From Pteria penguin (lineage: Eukaryota > Mollusca > Bivalvia > Pterioida > Pteriidae), in contig CM068580.1 in NCBI GenBank assembly GCA_035048485.1, positions 41,777,585 to 41,841,584 on the forward strand: a DNA stretch of 64,000 nt. Direction: 5' to 3'. Below, in pieces: positions 40,001 through 50,999 of the stretch. The position numbers and the translations under genes are program-made. The notes beneath the pieces are model-generated. The model ran no database searches and was not told the origin of the DNA. It saw nothing but the letters and a program-made list of their open reading frames with translations. Position 1 is the first letter of the stretch, and each line of letters starts with the position of its first letter.

Positions 40001-43000
40001 ACCACTAATACAACCTTATACCTACCACTAATACAACCTAATACCTACCACTAATACAACCTAATGCCTACCACTAATACAATTTAACAATTACAAATGG
40101 TAAGTTATAATACATGTATCAACACACATACTGCCCAATCCCTACCACTGTTACTGTCTAACAACTACTTGTGTTACAGTTTTATATATAGTATGGGTTA
40201 AATTGTTCATATCCATAGCATTATCACCTGTACAGTGACCCCTTACAAAACTAAAGTACTACCAACTACCACTTCCACACAGTACTATCACATGTTATAA
40301 TTACAAATCGCTGAAGCACCTACTAATGCACTTTTCATGATAGTATGAAAGCTTATACTAATACATTCATGATACTAAACATACCATTTGAAAAACTTCT
40401 ACTACTAATGCACTTTAATTACACCAACCATTGGAACAGCTTCTACTTTCTGTTCGGACAGCTTCTCCCTCACACCATATGCTACATCCCTGAGGTAAGG
40501 CAAAGAAAACTTGTTGAACTGATATGGTCCTAGCTCTCCACCATTGGAATCAAAAATCTGTACAATCTGTAAAGCGAAACCATAATCTGATTAATGCTAT
40601 ACATCATTATATTGGTTTGGTCAGATGCTAGGAGCAACCAGCTATGCGGATATTTTCCTCCGCTCTTGTTACATTTTCATTTGCAGTTTAAAAAAGAATC
40701 TAATGTTGATAATTCAAATTATTCAAATTATTCTAGTCTTATATCTATAGAATATGTGTCTTATTTTGTGTTTTCATGCAGGAATAAATTACAATGGCTT
40801 CCGGGTGCATTTATCGCATTATATCTCATAAATGCATCAGACATTCCTGCATGAAAACACAAAATAAGTCACTAACTCTCTCTCTATATATATATGCACT
40901 TTTAATGCCAAACTATCATACTGGAAACTTCCATTTCCTATTCATAAACCGCATCAGCAAATCATTTCGTATGGAAGTTATAAACTGAAAGAAACAGCTG
41001 GTGTTCCACGACAACGTAATGTTTATCCAGAATGACATACTTTTGTCAGCTGTCAAGCACTTTAGTGCAAAATACCACTTTGATGACTTTATGCAAGGTC
41101 AAAAGCATAACAATTAAAAGTCTGCCAAACACTGCTTTCCGTCCTGAAAAGTGGATCAAATATGGGGCGTTATGACGTTACCCATCAATGTAATTTATAC
41201 AGAAATAAACAACATATGTCTTGAAAGTTTTATCCCGGGCAATTACAATGGTGGTGCATATATTAAATTATAAGGATTAACTTCAATAATTTTGCAATTT
41301 ATTGAGATATAAAATGGTTTGAGGTAGTGCACACTTTATAAGTGTGCACCACCTCAAACCACATTATATCTCAATAAATTGCAAAATTGTTAAATTTAAT
41401 CCTTAAATATATACATGTATATATACACACAGTCAAACCTCGATATCTCAAAGTCAAGAGACCGTGGAAAATACTTCAAGATATCCGTAGTTCGAGATAT
41501 CCAGATTTCGAGTATAGGATCACAAATCTTGCAGTTGTTAACGTACACCAGTTCATTTAACATTTGTGGTTATTATAGTAGATATACGAGATATACATGT
41601 ATTTATCAATAAATATGCATGAAGATGTACATATTGTTCCTAAATAATTTATCTTAATCTCATACCTTTTATATTTCATGAATATATAAAGAAAATATAC
41701 TCCAAAACTGAAAACACGTTAAACGTCATGCTTTCTTTTCAGTATTTAAATATTGTGATTTAAATTCAATACTGGATATAACTGTCTTATGCTATACCTA
41801 AAACCGAGGACGGGCTAACACATAAGACAAGATGAAGACACACGTCATAGTTTTATTTTACTACTGTTACTTTGCATAAAAATACAGTAGACATACACAT
41901 GGATTCGAAATAAAAATATATTAATGAACAATGTAAAGAAATTTCTTTAAATAAATTCAGGTATGAAAAAGCACTGACTACAGTTAATGTTAATTATTTA
42001 ATTCAAGGTTGAATTTAATAAGTTATCATCATTTACTAATATTTGGTATAACTAACACGGCACGCAAGATTATGTAACTGCTGCAGATATGAACACCGAC
42101 ACGGTCAATTAATCAGACCACGTGAGCAACCTGTCATCTAGGGTAAACGCCGCGGGAAATATTGTCAATAAAAAGTCATCATGATGGCCAGTATTTTTTT
42201 TTTCTTGTAAAAGAGACAGGGACTCCTTGTTATTACTGACCTCTGATACGTACACAAGTTTCTCAGATGTGTGAAAAATGAGCATATGAAAGCAACAATG
42301 AGTGTAACACCTCAACCATTCATTTATTCCCTAAATAATACTATAGCTGAATTCTTACTCTCTAACCTGAAAGAAGGGGAATATTTAATAATAAGCCATT
42401 AGTAACCAGACTAATATATATAATAGCTATGATTGTATTCACTGACATTATTGTGTATAGGTACCTGAGCACCAGCTTTGATCTGGCTGACTAGATAATC
42501 TATGACTTTCTCTGTTAAAATCTGTAGCAGACGTTTGCTGTCCTCTGGGTATTGATGTAACCAGCGTCGAGCTTTCGGCAAAAGTGGTGTAGAGCTGCCA
42601 TCTATCATATATTTCATTAATGTCCACTACAAAATGTCAGAAATGTCACAATGTACATTTAACAATTTTTGTCTATAGATATGTATTCAAAACTTTCAAA
42701 ACTTAATGGTTATATAACTCAAATTAAAACATCCAACATCATTAAAGCCAACATTTTTTATTTGCTTATTATAGGCAATATAGTATTAGTTATACAGTGT
42801 TTTACAGGGAGGATGGAGGCAGGGGTATATCAAAGGTATATTCAGCAGAGGGGGTATATTAGAATAATATACAGTTGATGAGGAATGATGGGTAGTCAAA
42901 TACAATAAATTATTTGGTTCTTCTTTAGCAATCAGATTTCGAGATTTTTGTCTGAGATGATATTTCTAATAAGATAAAGCTAAGACATACTTGATGGTGA

Positions 43001-46000
43001 TTTTGATAAACCATACTTTCCATACGGCTACATCACCCAATCTGAAATTTCTGGCATCATTAAAGCCAATATTTTCTCTATTATAGGAAAGATAAACATA
43101 TCTAAAATAAGATAAAGATAGGAAATACTTACTGGGGATCCTGAGAAGCCAAACAGAGGGCACTTGCCCTCTAGCCTTTGTCTGGTGAGGGTAATCGCAT
43201 CATATACATAATGCAGCTCTTGTGCAACATCCACTCCAACATTTAATTTATCAATATCAGCAGGTGTGTCAAGTAGGAAGTCAAACTTCATACCCTAAGC
43301 AAAATCAAGTTCAAAAATAGTCTTAAAAGTTTTCACAACACAGCAAATCAACAGAAAACAATGAATGAACATAAATGTTCAGAATAGTTCTAGCTACTTC
43401 ATCAATAAGACAATCGCTCTGAGGAAAGTATGAAACTACTGAATTGTCACATTTTGACAGTCATGTAATCTAAGTTTCCTGGATGTCCTGTGTATGTTGT
43501 TTTTCTTTTTGAGTTACATATGGTTGAATAGCTCTTTCACCTCCTCTCTTATCAAATTAGGGCATTCCCTTATGGTAGCAATGCAGACATTTCACCTTTT
43601 AACCACAAATTCAATAGGGTTCTGCCTCTTGCTATGACAACATATGTACGAAGTATGATGGCAACTGGAAGGAAAGATACTCATAAACTTACCCCAATGG
43701 CAACTGAATGGAGAGATACTCATAAACTTACCCCGATGGCAACTGGATGGAGAGATACTCATAAACTTACCCCGATGGCATGGAGAGATACTCATAAACT
43801 TACCCCAATGGCAACTGAATGGAGAGATACTCATAAACTTACCCCAATGGCAACTGGATGGAGAGGTACTCATAAACTTACCCCGATGGCAACTGAACGA
43901 AGAGGTACTGGATCGAGAGGTACTCATAAACTTACCCCAATGGCAACTGGATGGAGAGATACTCATAAACTTACCCCGATGGCAACTTAATGGAGAGATA
44001 CTCATAAACTTACCCCGATTGCAACTGAATGGAGAGGTACTCATAAACTTACCCCAATGGCAACTGGATGGAGAGTTGCTCATAAACTTACCCCGTTGGC
44101 AACTGGATGGAGAGGTACTCATATACTTACAAAACACACATAAATGTTGGTGTTACTATGTTCACATAAACCACCCAACTGAGTTAATTTCAGGGTATAG
44201 CATATAGTATATACAATATATAGTATAAGAAAAGATAATAAAGATCAAATGTGAATTTTAAATTTCTCTAACCATCAGAATATTCTGACATATTGTAGAA
44301 TGCATATTATAAAGCACCTGCCAAATATCACATCACTATAAATGTGACACTAGAGTGATCTACTCATCTCTTAGGTATGATACACATTGTAATGAAGGTA
44401 GCCACCTACTTCTGTTTATTCTGACAAGACATACATGTACAGTAAAACACGTTTATAGCTAATCGCTAGGGACCAATAAAGCTGGTGCGTACTATGCATA
44501 GTTCGCTATATGCATATTACAAAATTTTCCGAATACCAAAGTCTGCCGCAGTGTCCTTCTTTGCCCGTCATCCTTTATCAACTTCATCAAAGATTTAGTA
44601 TTTAGTTTCTAATGATATCGCTATGCGTTTCCTAGATGGGGAATCCATTACCAAGCTTAAAATATCCACTCCAAAGTAAGATAAACACGGGTAAGACAGA
44701 CGTGCTTTTGTTTGTCAAACAATTATTGACTCAAATCTGAACTATGGTGACAAACAAGTTGTTATTACTAATCACGTAACTGTACTAATCACAAGTAATC
44801 AGTTCATTATAACAGTGTGTATTTATGAAGAAATTTAACCACAGGGCCAATGGTTTTGGTTCGCAATATGCATAAGTTCGTACTATTAAAATTCGCTAGA
44901 AACGGAAAATTTTCCATAACTTTACATGACGATAAGGTTGGGAAATTCATCTTGGTTCATAATAAGCATGAATTCTTAATAAACGTGTTCACTGTATGTG
45001 GAGTTTACTGTATTTAGAATAGGAAACATATCAACTAATATTCAAGTAGCATTTTAAATCTTTTTGGCAGAATTTTTTCCTGAAAAATTCCTTTTAAGTG
45101 TTTGTGATAGTAGAATCTAGTGTCCGAAAGATATTCATGGTTTTACTAAGGTTTATTCTACTTCAGCTAAATCAAATGGAGCACAAAATTCACAGTTCTA
45201 AAGTTAACTCTAAATTTCTAAGATGTATAATACCACCCTATGGTCATTTTATAATGCCTCTGTTACTCCATGTTTAAATTTGTTTTATGCCAGAAACAAA
45301 TGAACAGTACCTTATCTTTCTGTTTGTCTGTTTCCTGATTTATGTCATGGTAAGACTATTTCACTGACATAGTGATGGTATCTGCCTGATGTATGGCACT
45401 GAAATTCAGACCTCAGCAACTTACTCTGAAGCAGTAAGAGATCTTTTACATACGCCTCTACCATGAGACTGGGCCTTGATATCGTTTTGTCCAAAAGACA
45501 GGTCACCAACAAGCCACTGGCAAAACTCAAACTCTGGACATCTAGCTATCAAGCCAAGCACCTACTGACTGAGTTATGACAGCTTGATGCATAATTTTGA
45601 AATTCTTAGTAATCTTTTGAGTTTCTTATATATTCATTTTCAGTACCTATATATTTCATACCTTTCCTTCTTCAATTTCTATCCCTACACCTAATGCTTG
45701 TGGAATGGTCAAAATGTCTGAGAAAATAATAGCTGCATCTAAGTCAAACCGTCTTAATGGCTGAAAAAAGAAATAAAAAACAGAATGTGTTTGTGAAACA
45801 CAGATGCCCCTATTCCCCGACAAATTTGTCTGCAAGCATCACAATGTGGGGGCCTAATAAGGACATGACATTGTAATTTTTTGTATAAAGTTTCACAATG
45901 TCTCAGATATTGACTCAGCCCAAATCCTGGGTCCCAGTTTATGGGATGCTATTACATGTACTGGTAAAATGTGAGAAAATGCTTCTATTTTGTTATGCTA

Positions 46001-49000
46001 TGATGGCATTTGCATAATTATTGTATGGACATCACTGATTTCATCTGATAAATTCAGGTGGCCAAAGATTTGTGAAGACTCTCTCTGGTTTACTACTATT
46101 CCAAACACTGATCATATAAAGTATATTGTATCTGGATTCTTTTGGTGCGAGGTAAAATCTGTAGATAATGTAAAACTGGCTGTGGATCATCAAATGGTAT
46201 ATGGATATTACCTGTATGGGAAACATTTTCACATACGTATTTCAGACAGTTTCACTCTATATTGTGATATAAAAAGACTGATTAAAAAGTATATCCATGA
46301 CTAATTGATGATTAAAGTTGTCACATGAATAGCATTTATATTAATGTTAAGGTCAGGATATAAAGGCTTTTTACCTGAAGTGTGATTTCACATGCCCACT
46401 CTGGATTTTTTACCATGTCAAAAAATGCTGCATCTTTAGACTGTTTGAATTCATTATATTCTGAAACATCATGGTAAAGAATAAAATCAAGGAATGGTAA
46501 TTAATGGGACAGCTGATTGGCTGATCTTCTGTAGGGAAAGCATGGCTACTATATCAATGTATCAAGGAGTTGGAATGGATAAAATTATTGAATTAATCTA
46601 TAAGTAACATTGATTCTGTTGTAAAATCATTAATATTAATAGCATTATGCTAATGTGAAGTTTTTATGACCTAAAAAGTGCTGTTGATTACATTGGAAAT
46701 TTGGCAAGTTTAGGGGCGAAACCCCCTTCCAGCAAGATTTTCTTATAATTACCTGTAAGATGGATAACTTGTAATAAACTGTTTAAAATATGACAGAGAA
46801 GGAGCTGACAAACATTTTGATAAATGGGTTATATAAAGCTGAGGTAGAAACTTGTGTAAATCTTGCTGGAAATTTGGTAATTTAACATGGGACTCTGTGG
46901 GAAAAGGAATTACTATGCTTTGACTAATAGAAATATATATAAAATGCAATATAAACATAAATTCTATACAACAAAATGCAAATTTTCATACTTGTTACAC
47001 CATAACAATTTTTTTCTGAGGTGTAAGTTTTCCTTTCAATGTTACTCTCTAACAATGTTTCATTCTTCACAGAGCAATGTCAAGTTTTGGATAACGCTCC
47101 CTGTAATTACTATGACATTACATATATGCATGTTGTGATTTCCAGCTCTCCAGTTTGTTGTAAAAGACATCCAGCTGATCTAAATTGCTGAACTTACCTG
47201 GAAGATACCTTCCAGCCTGTCTCATTACCCAGACTGGGGTTCTTTCTGTTTTCTCTCCTTTTGCTGCTCGCAGAATAAGGTCGTTTTTCAAAGGTGGGAA
47301 AAACTGAAAAAGAAAGAAATAGTTTATTCAAGTGAAAATAAATTAAGTTCAAGATAAAAACAGTAAATCAAACTAATGTCATAAACTGTATACTTCTGTT
47401 TTTATAACTAAAGGCATAAAAGACCAAAGACATAACACATGTGTTTACCAATTTAACCTCAAGATCAAATTGAACCAGTACAATTTTCTTTGTCTTTACT
47501 TAAAGTTTTGTTTTAATTACAAAGAAAAACTAAGAACACATCATTTACTAAGATCAAAAGTCAGGGTCTAAGTTAACAAAAGATGATACACAAAAACATT
47601 TGAAGAACCCTTATACATGTACACATTTATCATGATTTCACAAAAAAATCTATCAAAAGGGAAGATATGGAGAAATTTTCAATGAAATTGTCTCAGTATT
47701 TAACAGACTCCATCAATAGAAGTAAACAACAAGGTCAATTTAAAGATAGTGTTCAAAACAATAAATTCTACATGTAGATTACACTTGCTGTAACAGTGGT
47801 TAAGAACTAAACAAAAAAAAAAGATCTGGTCCAATACTTTAGATACATTTACTGTGCTCCTAGTAATCTGGGTTTTTTTTTATTTCTCCCTTTCCTTTTG
47901 TTTGAGATTTTTATTTCTTATTTGTTCCTTATACGCTCATTATGGGCCCAAAATCGAATACATGTATAAAGTACTTATTTCTGTATTTAGTTCATCTAGA
48001 TTTTCTACATGAGAAAGGCAATATTCATACACAAACCCTTCACCTTACTGTTCAAAAGATATAATGTTAATTAAGAAGTTTAAAAAGTAAATGTCAAATT
48101 TAAAGTCAAGGTTATAAGGTAAAAAATCTTGGCACCATTGGATAGCTCTCATCGTAAGCAATCTATATATAAAATTTCAAAACAATTTCATTGCTTATTA
48201 CAAAGACAAAGGTTTTCAACTTCTTAAATTCATTTATCCACCCTCTGTAATCCTGACCTTTTGAATTCCAACTCAATAGGGCACATACTTGATTCAAAAT
48301 GAGTGTATGTATGCAGTTTAGCGTTGATATAAGTAAAGGGAATTGATTTGACACAGTGAGTTTATGTGTGAGGTTTCATGATGATGGGTATAAAGAGCAT
48401 TCATTTCTGGTCTGGAAACCAAACTCAATTATCCACTCTCTGTGACTTAGACCTTTGACCTTTGACCTTTTCACTTCAAAATTGATAGGGATCATCCTTG
48501 ACTGATAAGGAGACTGAATGTGGTTTCCTAGTGATAAGTGTAAAGGGATTTCAATTCTGATCTGGAAACCACATTTGAACAAACAGATGGATGGACAGAC
48601 AGGAACAGACTGAAAGAGTGATTCTTATATACTCTCACAACTATATGTGTGGAGGGTATAATGATAGAAATTGAAAAGTTTATATGACACTTCAACATTA
48701 ACAGAAGGACTGAAATTTTGGTTACCAAAATCATCATTGATCTAAAACAGCAAAGGAAAGAAATTTTTTAATTATGTTTTCTGGGACATAAAAAATTCTG
48801 TAGACCCTGTCGCGTTAGCTCCTGAACAGTACTTTGGTTGCAAATTGGTTAGTTTACCAAAAAAGATTTTGATACATGTATCAATATGATTGTCTCTGAA
48901 GTAATTTTGTGGGAATAGTAATGATTTTGCCAACCAAAATGTTAGTCTCTCAGTAATTGTCAAAGCCTCTATGGAGAACTTTATCATTTACCAACCGTCA

Positions 49001-49936
49001 GTCAGTTAACATGAAATGGTCCCTTCACAAACTACAATCAAAGGTCATGGTCAAATCTGAGGAATAGTTCTTACCATATGAAAGGATATGTGGATTTCTA
49101 CTAGTAACAAGTAAATTTACAAGTAAATTACTAAGATGTATTATGAGAAAATATAATAAAAGATAAATGGCATTCCCTCGCATGACAGCAATTTAAAATC
49201 AATGGTACTAAATTGACCATGAACTTTAACCTTTTGACCCAAAATCAATAGGAATACTAAAGTTATATATGAAGTATGGACCCAATGGGACTAAAATTGA
49301 GGTTTCTATAGTGTCTACAACTTTTTCTATGATGATCTCTGGTGACCTTAAACTTCTACCTTTTGACCCAAAAATTAGATGGGATCTTCCTCTCCTTATA
49401 CTGAAGCTAAAAGTGAGGTATGAACCAGATAGAGTCAAAACTGTGACTGCTAGAGTGTCTAAAATAGTTTGTTACACTGGGGCACATCCATACATGCACC
49501 CACCCATGAATGGTACTACTACATCCCCACTGCAACGCACTTGAAAATGATGATAATCAAAGTTTATTTCTCAGCTAAGTAAAATCCATGATGAAATTAC
49601 AAATCATAAGAGTACATATTTATTTTTTTTTAATTCATTATACAACGTGTTCCTTCTGGAAGATTTTAGATTTTATTTCCAAAAATATCATGTCCTGTTA
49701 ACCAATGTCATGGTTTACTCAAAAGAATGTTTTCATATATAATTAGTTATACTTACATGTATATCTATAAAGTTAAAATATGGAACATATCGGCGTTATC
49801 GCACATGGTACAGTATTTACTGTACAGTATGTATTTTGGTAGAATTGAATATTAACATTATATACCATCTCTATGTTCGACTATACAGTATATTAGTTAC
49901 CTGAGTTATTATTGGCGCTGTCATGATCTCAGGCAT
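33846..49936 (-). CDS. UROD: Uroporphyrinogen decarboxylase, complete 10-exon gene
   Basis: UROD removes the four acetate carboxyls of uroporphyrinogen III to give coproporphyrinogen III in cytosolic haem synthesis; it needs no cofactor and acts as a homodimer. Ten exons join in frame to 373 residues (human about 367). Expected active-site motifs are present: RQAGRY at 40-45 (both arginines), FSDIL with the catalytic Asp at 91, Tyr169 in WTLMKYM, Ser224 in IFDSNGG and His344 in NLGHG. All sit at a constant +5 offset to the human positions after the N-terminal region (Asp86, Tyr164, Ser219, His339), or +3 before it (Arg37, Arg41). Introns keep GT..AG ends. The gene spans 16 kb for 1,122 coding bases because introns hold minisatellites and insertions. 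No disabling change is seen, so I consider it functional. Confidence 0.95.
34873..34939 (-). CDS. UROD: UROD exon 9
   Basis: 67 nt, acceptor TTTTTCAG and donor GTGAGT. It encodes [26 protein letters not shown] is a family hallmark. Confidence 0.95.
35388..35488 (-). CDS. UROD: UROD exon 8
   Basis: 101 nt, acceptor GTCCGTAG and donor GTAAGG. Residues 264-296 plus two bases include [11 protein letters not shown] and SIDWTIKP. The upstream intron is 4.9 kb and filled with satellite arrays. Confidence 0.94.
36812..37572. repeat. ~110-bp minisatellite in UROD intron 7
   Basis: About seven units of CACCTACAAATGGTACAGCT, ACACTGATAAAGCTTACC, AAGAACCAAGGTACAG and ATTATC.ATACAG. Early spacing is exactly 110 bp. 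On the UROD sense strand each unit reads TTGGTAAGC, a donor-like motif. Confidence 0.9.
37926..38340. repeat. Second block of the ~110-bp minisatellite
   Basis: About four more, slightly diverged units of the array at 36812, separated from it by ~350 bp of unrelated AT-rich sequence. Confidence 0.85.
38395..39066. repeat. 45-bp (22+23) satellite in UROD intron 7
   Basis: Alternating AATGCCTACCACTGATACAG and AATACCTAATACTGATACAG half-units, about 14 dimers. It shares the ACTGATA.AG core with the neighbouring arrays, suggesting a common origin. Confidence 0.9.
39284..39458. mobile_element. Foldback element, ~75-bp arms
   Basis: An inverted repeat starting CATCGGTGGGATAAA and ending TTACCTCCCAATG. 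Arms share ACATAGTTATTTGGTGACTG (and complement) and GGTCAGTAAAT around a ~40-base centre. It sits between two satellite blocks in UROD intron 7. Confidence 0.75.
39466..40086. repeat. 23-bp satellite in UROD intron 7
   Basis: About 27 units of AATACCTACCACTAATACAA plus CCT, with TTATACC variants. On the UROD sense strand each unit contains GTGGTAGGT. Confidence 0.92.
40429..40566 (-). CDS. UROD: UROD exon 7
   Basis: 138 nt, phase 0, donor GTTGGT (weaker than the others). Residues 218-263 include [11 protein letters not shown] (Ser224) and [13 protein letters not shown]. Confidence 0.93.
40760..40868. repeat. Hairpin, 26-bp perfect arms
   Basis: CTTATTTTGTGTTTTCATGC (to 40785) is exactly inverted at 40843-40868 around a 57-base centre, in UROD intron 6. 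Confidence 0.85.
41272..41404. repeat. Hairpin, ~64-bp arms
   Basis: AATTTTGCAATTTATTGAGA and GGTTTGAGGT.GTGCACACT on the left are mirrored on the right with a few mismatches around a five-base centre. A foldback/MITE in UROD intron 6. Confidence 0.85.
41430..41520 (+). mobile_element. pogo/Tigger-like terminal fragment
   Basis: CAGTCAAACCTCGATATCTC followed by further TTCGAGATATCC pieces is a typical terminal sequence of Tigger-type DNA transposons. No opposite end is found nearby. Confidence 0.5.
42465..42626 (-). CDS. UROD: UROD exon 6
   Basis: 162 nt, phase 0, donor GTACCT. Residues 164-217 begin WTLMKYM (Tyr169) and end IKAGAQ. Confidence 0.95.
43133..43294 (-). CDS. UROD: UROD exon 5
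   Basis: 162 nt, phase 0, acceptor TTGCTTAG and donor GTAAGT. Residues 110-163 include AITLTRQRL and PLFGFSGSP. The intron upstream of it carries the 39-bp array with many GTAAGT motifs. Confidence 0.95.
43660..44135. repeat. 39-bp minisatellite in UROD intron 4
   Basis: About twelve units of GATACTCATAAACTTACCCC plus AATGGCAACTGAATGGAGA, with one 9-base-shorter unit and one rearranged unit near 43890. Both strands stay open because 39 is a multiple of three. On the UROD sense strand eleven units contain GGGGTAAGT and a twelfth TTTGTAAGT. It begins about 370 bp upstream of UROD exon 5. Confidence 0.93.
44440..44994. mobile_element. 555-bp MITE with CAGT ends
   Basis: Begins CAGTAAAACACGTTTATAG and ends ATAAACGTGTTCACTG, imperfect terminal inverted repeats with TA on both flanks (44438-44439, 44995-44996). 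Inner parts of the two ends also mirror each other (AGTTCGCTATATGCATA). No transposase frame, so a non-autonomous pogo/Tigger-like element. Confidence 0.75.
45325..45585 (-). mobile_element. Diverged SINE, minus strand, UROD intron 4
   Basis: Read on the minus strand it shows ATAACTCAGTCAGTAGGTGC, a degraded B box (GAGTTTGAGTTTTGCC), GTGACCTGTCTTTTGGAC, GTAAAAGATCTCTTACTGC and CATCAGGCAGATACCATC. That is the same order as the SINE at 22984. Confidence 0.7.
45662..45760 (-). CDS. UROD: UROD exon 4
   Basis: 99 nt, phase 0 at both ends, donor GTATGA. Residues 77-109 contain [17 protein letters not shown] with the catalytic Asp91. Confidence 0.95.
46375..46460 (-). CDS. UROD: UROD exon 3
   Basis: 86 nt, acceptor GTTTCAG and donor GTAAAA. 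It encodes residues 48-76 (YNEFKQ.. to CEITLQ); the first codon is split with exon 2. It is two residues longer than human in this loop. Confidence 0.93.
46461..47197. other. UROD intron 2
   Basis: AT-rich intron without a recognised repeat. The frames on both strands are not conserved-looking. Confidence 0.6.
47198..47303 (-). CDS. UROD: UROD exon 2
   Basis: 106 nt, acceptor TTTTTCAG and donor GTAAGT. It encodes residues 13-47 plus one base, including [24 protein letters not shown] and the substrate-binding arginines. Confidence 0.95.
47304..49900. other. UROD intron 1
   Basis: A 2.6-kb intron. Two imperfect ~190-bp units (CCACCCTCTGTAATCCTGAC at 48238, CCACTCTCTGTGACTTAGAC at 48434) and TTTTGACCCAAAA motifs near 49235 and 49362 suggest degenerate repeats. 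No exon or RNA gene is seen. Confidence 0.6.
49901..49936 (-). CDS. UROD: UROD exon 1 (start)
   Basis: ATG at 49936 opens [12 protein letters not shown], ending at a GTAACT donor in phase 0. A short, divergent N-terminal exon is usual for the family. The start is supported by clean joining to exon 2 and by the resulting length; the Met at codon 5 is an alternative. Confidence 0.8.
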
Positions 49937-50130
49937 ATGTGCTAAAAGTGTCGGGCTTAAAGCAAAGTTCAGTAGGCTAACTTACATCATTTATCGGCGC
50001 CGGCCATACATAATAATGTAAACAGATGAAAGAGTTACCGTTCTTATATTAGGTCACGAGCGGTACATCGAATTACCGGAACGGCCCAATAAAAACAGAA
50101 ACGACCCTAAAACATCCCTTAAAACTGAAT
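49937..50130 (-). promoter_or_regulatory. UROD: Presumed UROD promoter region
   Basis: Just upstream of the UROD ATG is a small GC-rich patch (CGGCGCCGGCC near 49996) and, near 50075-50090, an ATTGG (CCAAT-box) beside a CCGGAA ETS-like core. No TATA box. The sites are seen; their role is inference. Confidence 0.3.
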
Positions 50131-50454
50131 AATTTTGTATGGGTCTTATTAACAAGATTAGTTACAATCACATGAGATATGTTTTAGTGTAATTTTTGCG
50201 ATATTTGTACCTTTTTATGAACAAAATAGATATAATAGATTACCCATACGGTCATAGAAAGTGCAAGATTGATGTTTATGGAAAGATCCGAAAGTGTTCG
50301 CTTAAATTTGTGGTAAAGATGTATCGGGTGATAAATGATTTGTTTGGTGTAACTACTTTTCCACATACCGACGAATCTATCTTGACTCATATTACTACAT
50401 TCGACCTAACATTATAAAACTTCAGCAACTTTTCTGTTCAAATGACTCAAATAT

Positions 50455-50560
50455 AGTCTGAGATTCTATGCCCTTCTCCCACTTTTGATATCGGCGGTTT
50501 GTGGGAGAGGCCCCAAACCACCGATATCAAAAGTGGGAGTAGGGTAGAGAATCTCGGACT
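50455..50560. repeat. Hairpin, 46-bp arms, upstream of UROD
   Basis: CCCACTTTTGATATCGGCGG within the left arm pairs with the right arm at 50515-50560; the loop is 14 bases. It lies ~520 bp upstream of the UROD ATG and has few mismatches. Confidence 0.85.
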
Positions 50561-50799
50561 GGACTCAAAAGTCAATATAAATATATCTCTGTCATTACGA
50601 AATTAACACCACTTCAGTGTATATTCAAGTACATGTACTTACATAAGTTTACATTTTACATTGGATTTATTTACTTACATATGTTTACTAACACAATCAT
50701 ATGCAAACCTTGAACATGTACTAAAATAACTTATCTTGGAATTCCTAACTCCAGGTGTTTTATGCATGACTGTATCTTTACGTATAATTATACATTTGT

Positions 50800-50960
50800 A
50801 CATAAGCCGGTGTGACTCTGTGGATAAGGCGCTCGGCTCGTGAGGGAAAGGTCCCCAATCTGATTAAAACCAAATCTTTATTCCGCTTATCTATTTGTCC
50901 CACTGCGGATAAAGATCTCGATGGCGAAACCCCGTTGGTGGCCACGTTCTGGTGACGTTT
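50800..50960 (+). mobile_element. Possible SINE head fragment
   Basis: AAGCCGGTGTGACTCTGTGG and ATAAGGCGCTCGGCTCGTGA look like a tRNA D-arm and anticodon-arm region (A box), but no clear B box follows. It lies immediately before the LINE tail and may be a truncated SINE. Confidence 0.35.
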
Positions 50961-50999
50961 CACTCACCGAAACCGATACTTCCCTAGACTGGAGTTACC

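Noticed and set aside
36812..44135. Tandem arrays as CRISPR
   Set aside because: Units are contiguous and similar over their full length, with no unique spacers; the context is a eukaryotic intron.
43592..44137. 181-residue Ser-rich repeat protein (minus) and 118-residue frame (plus)
   Set aside because: Both are translations of the 39-bp minisatellite within a UROD intron; period divisible by three keeps any frame open.
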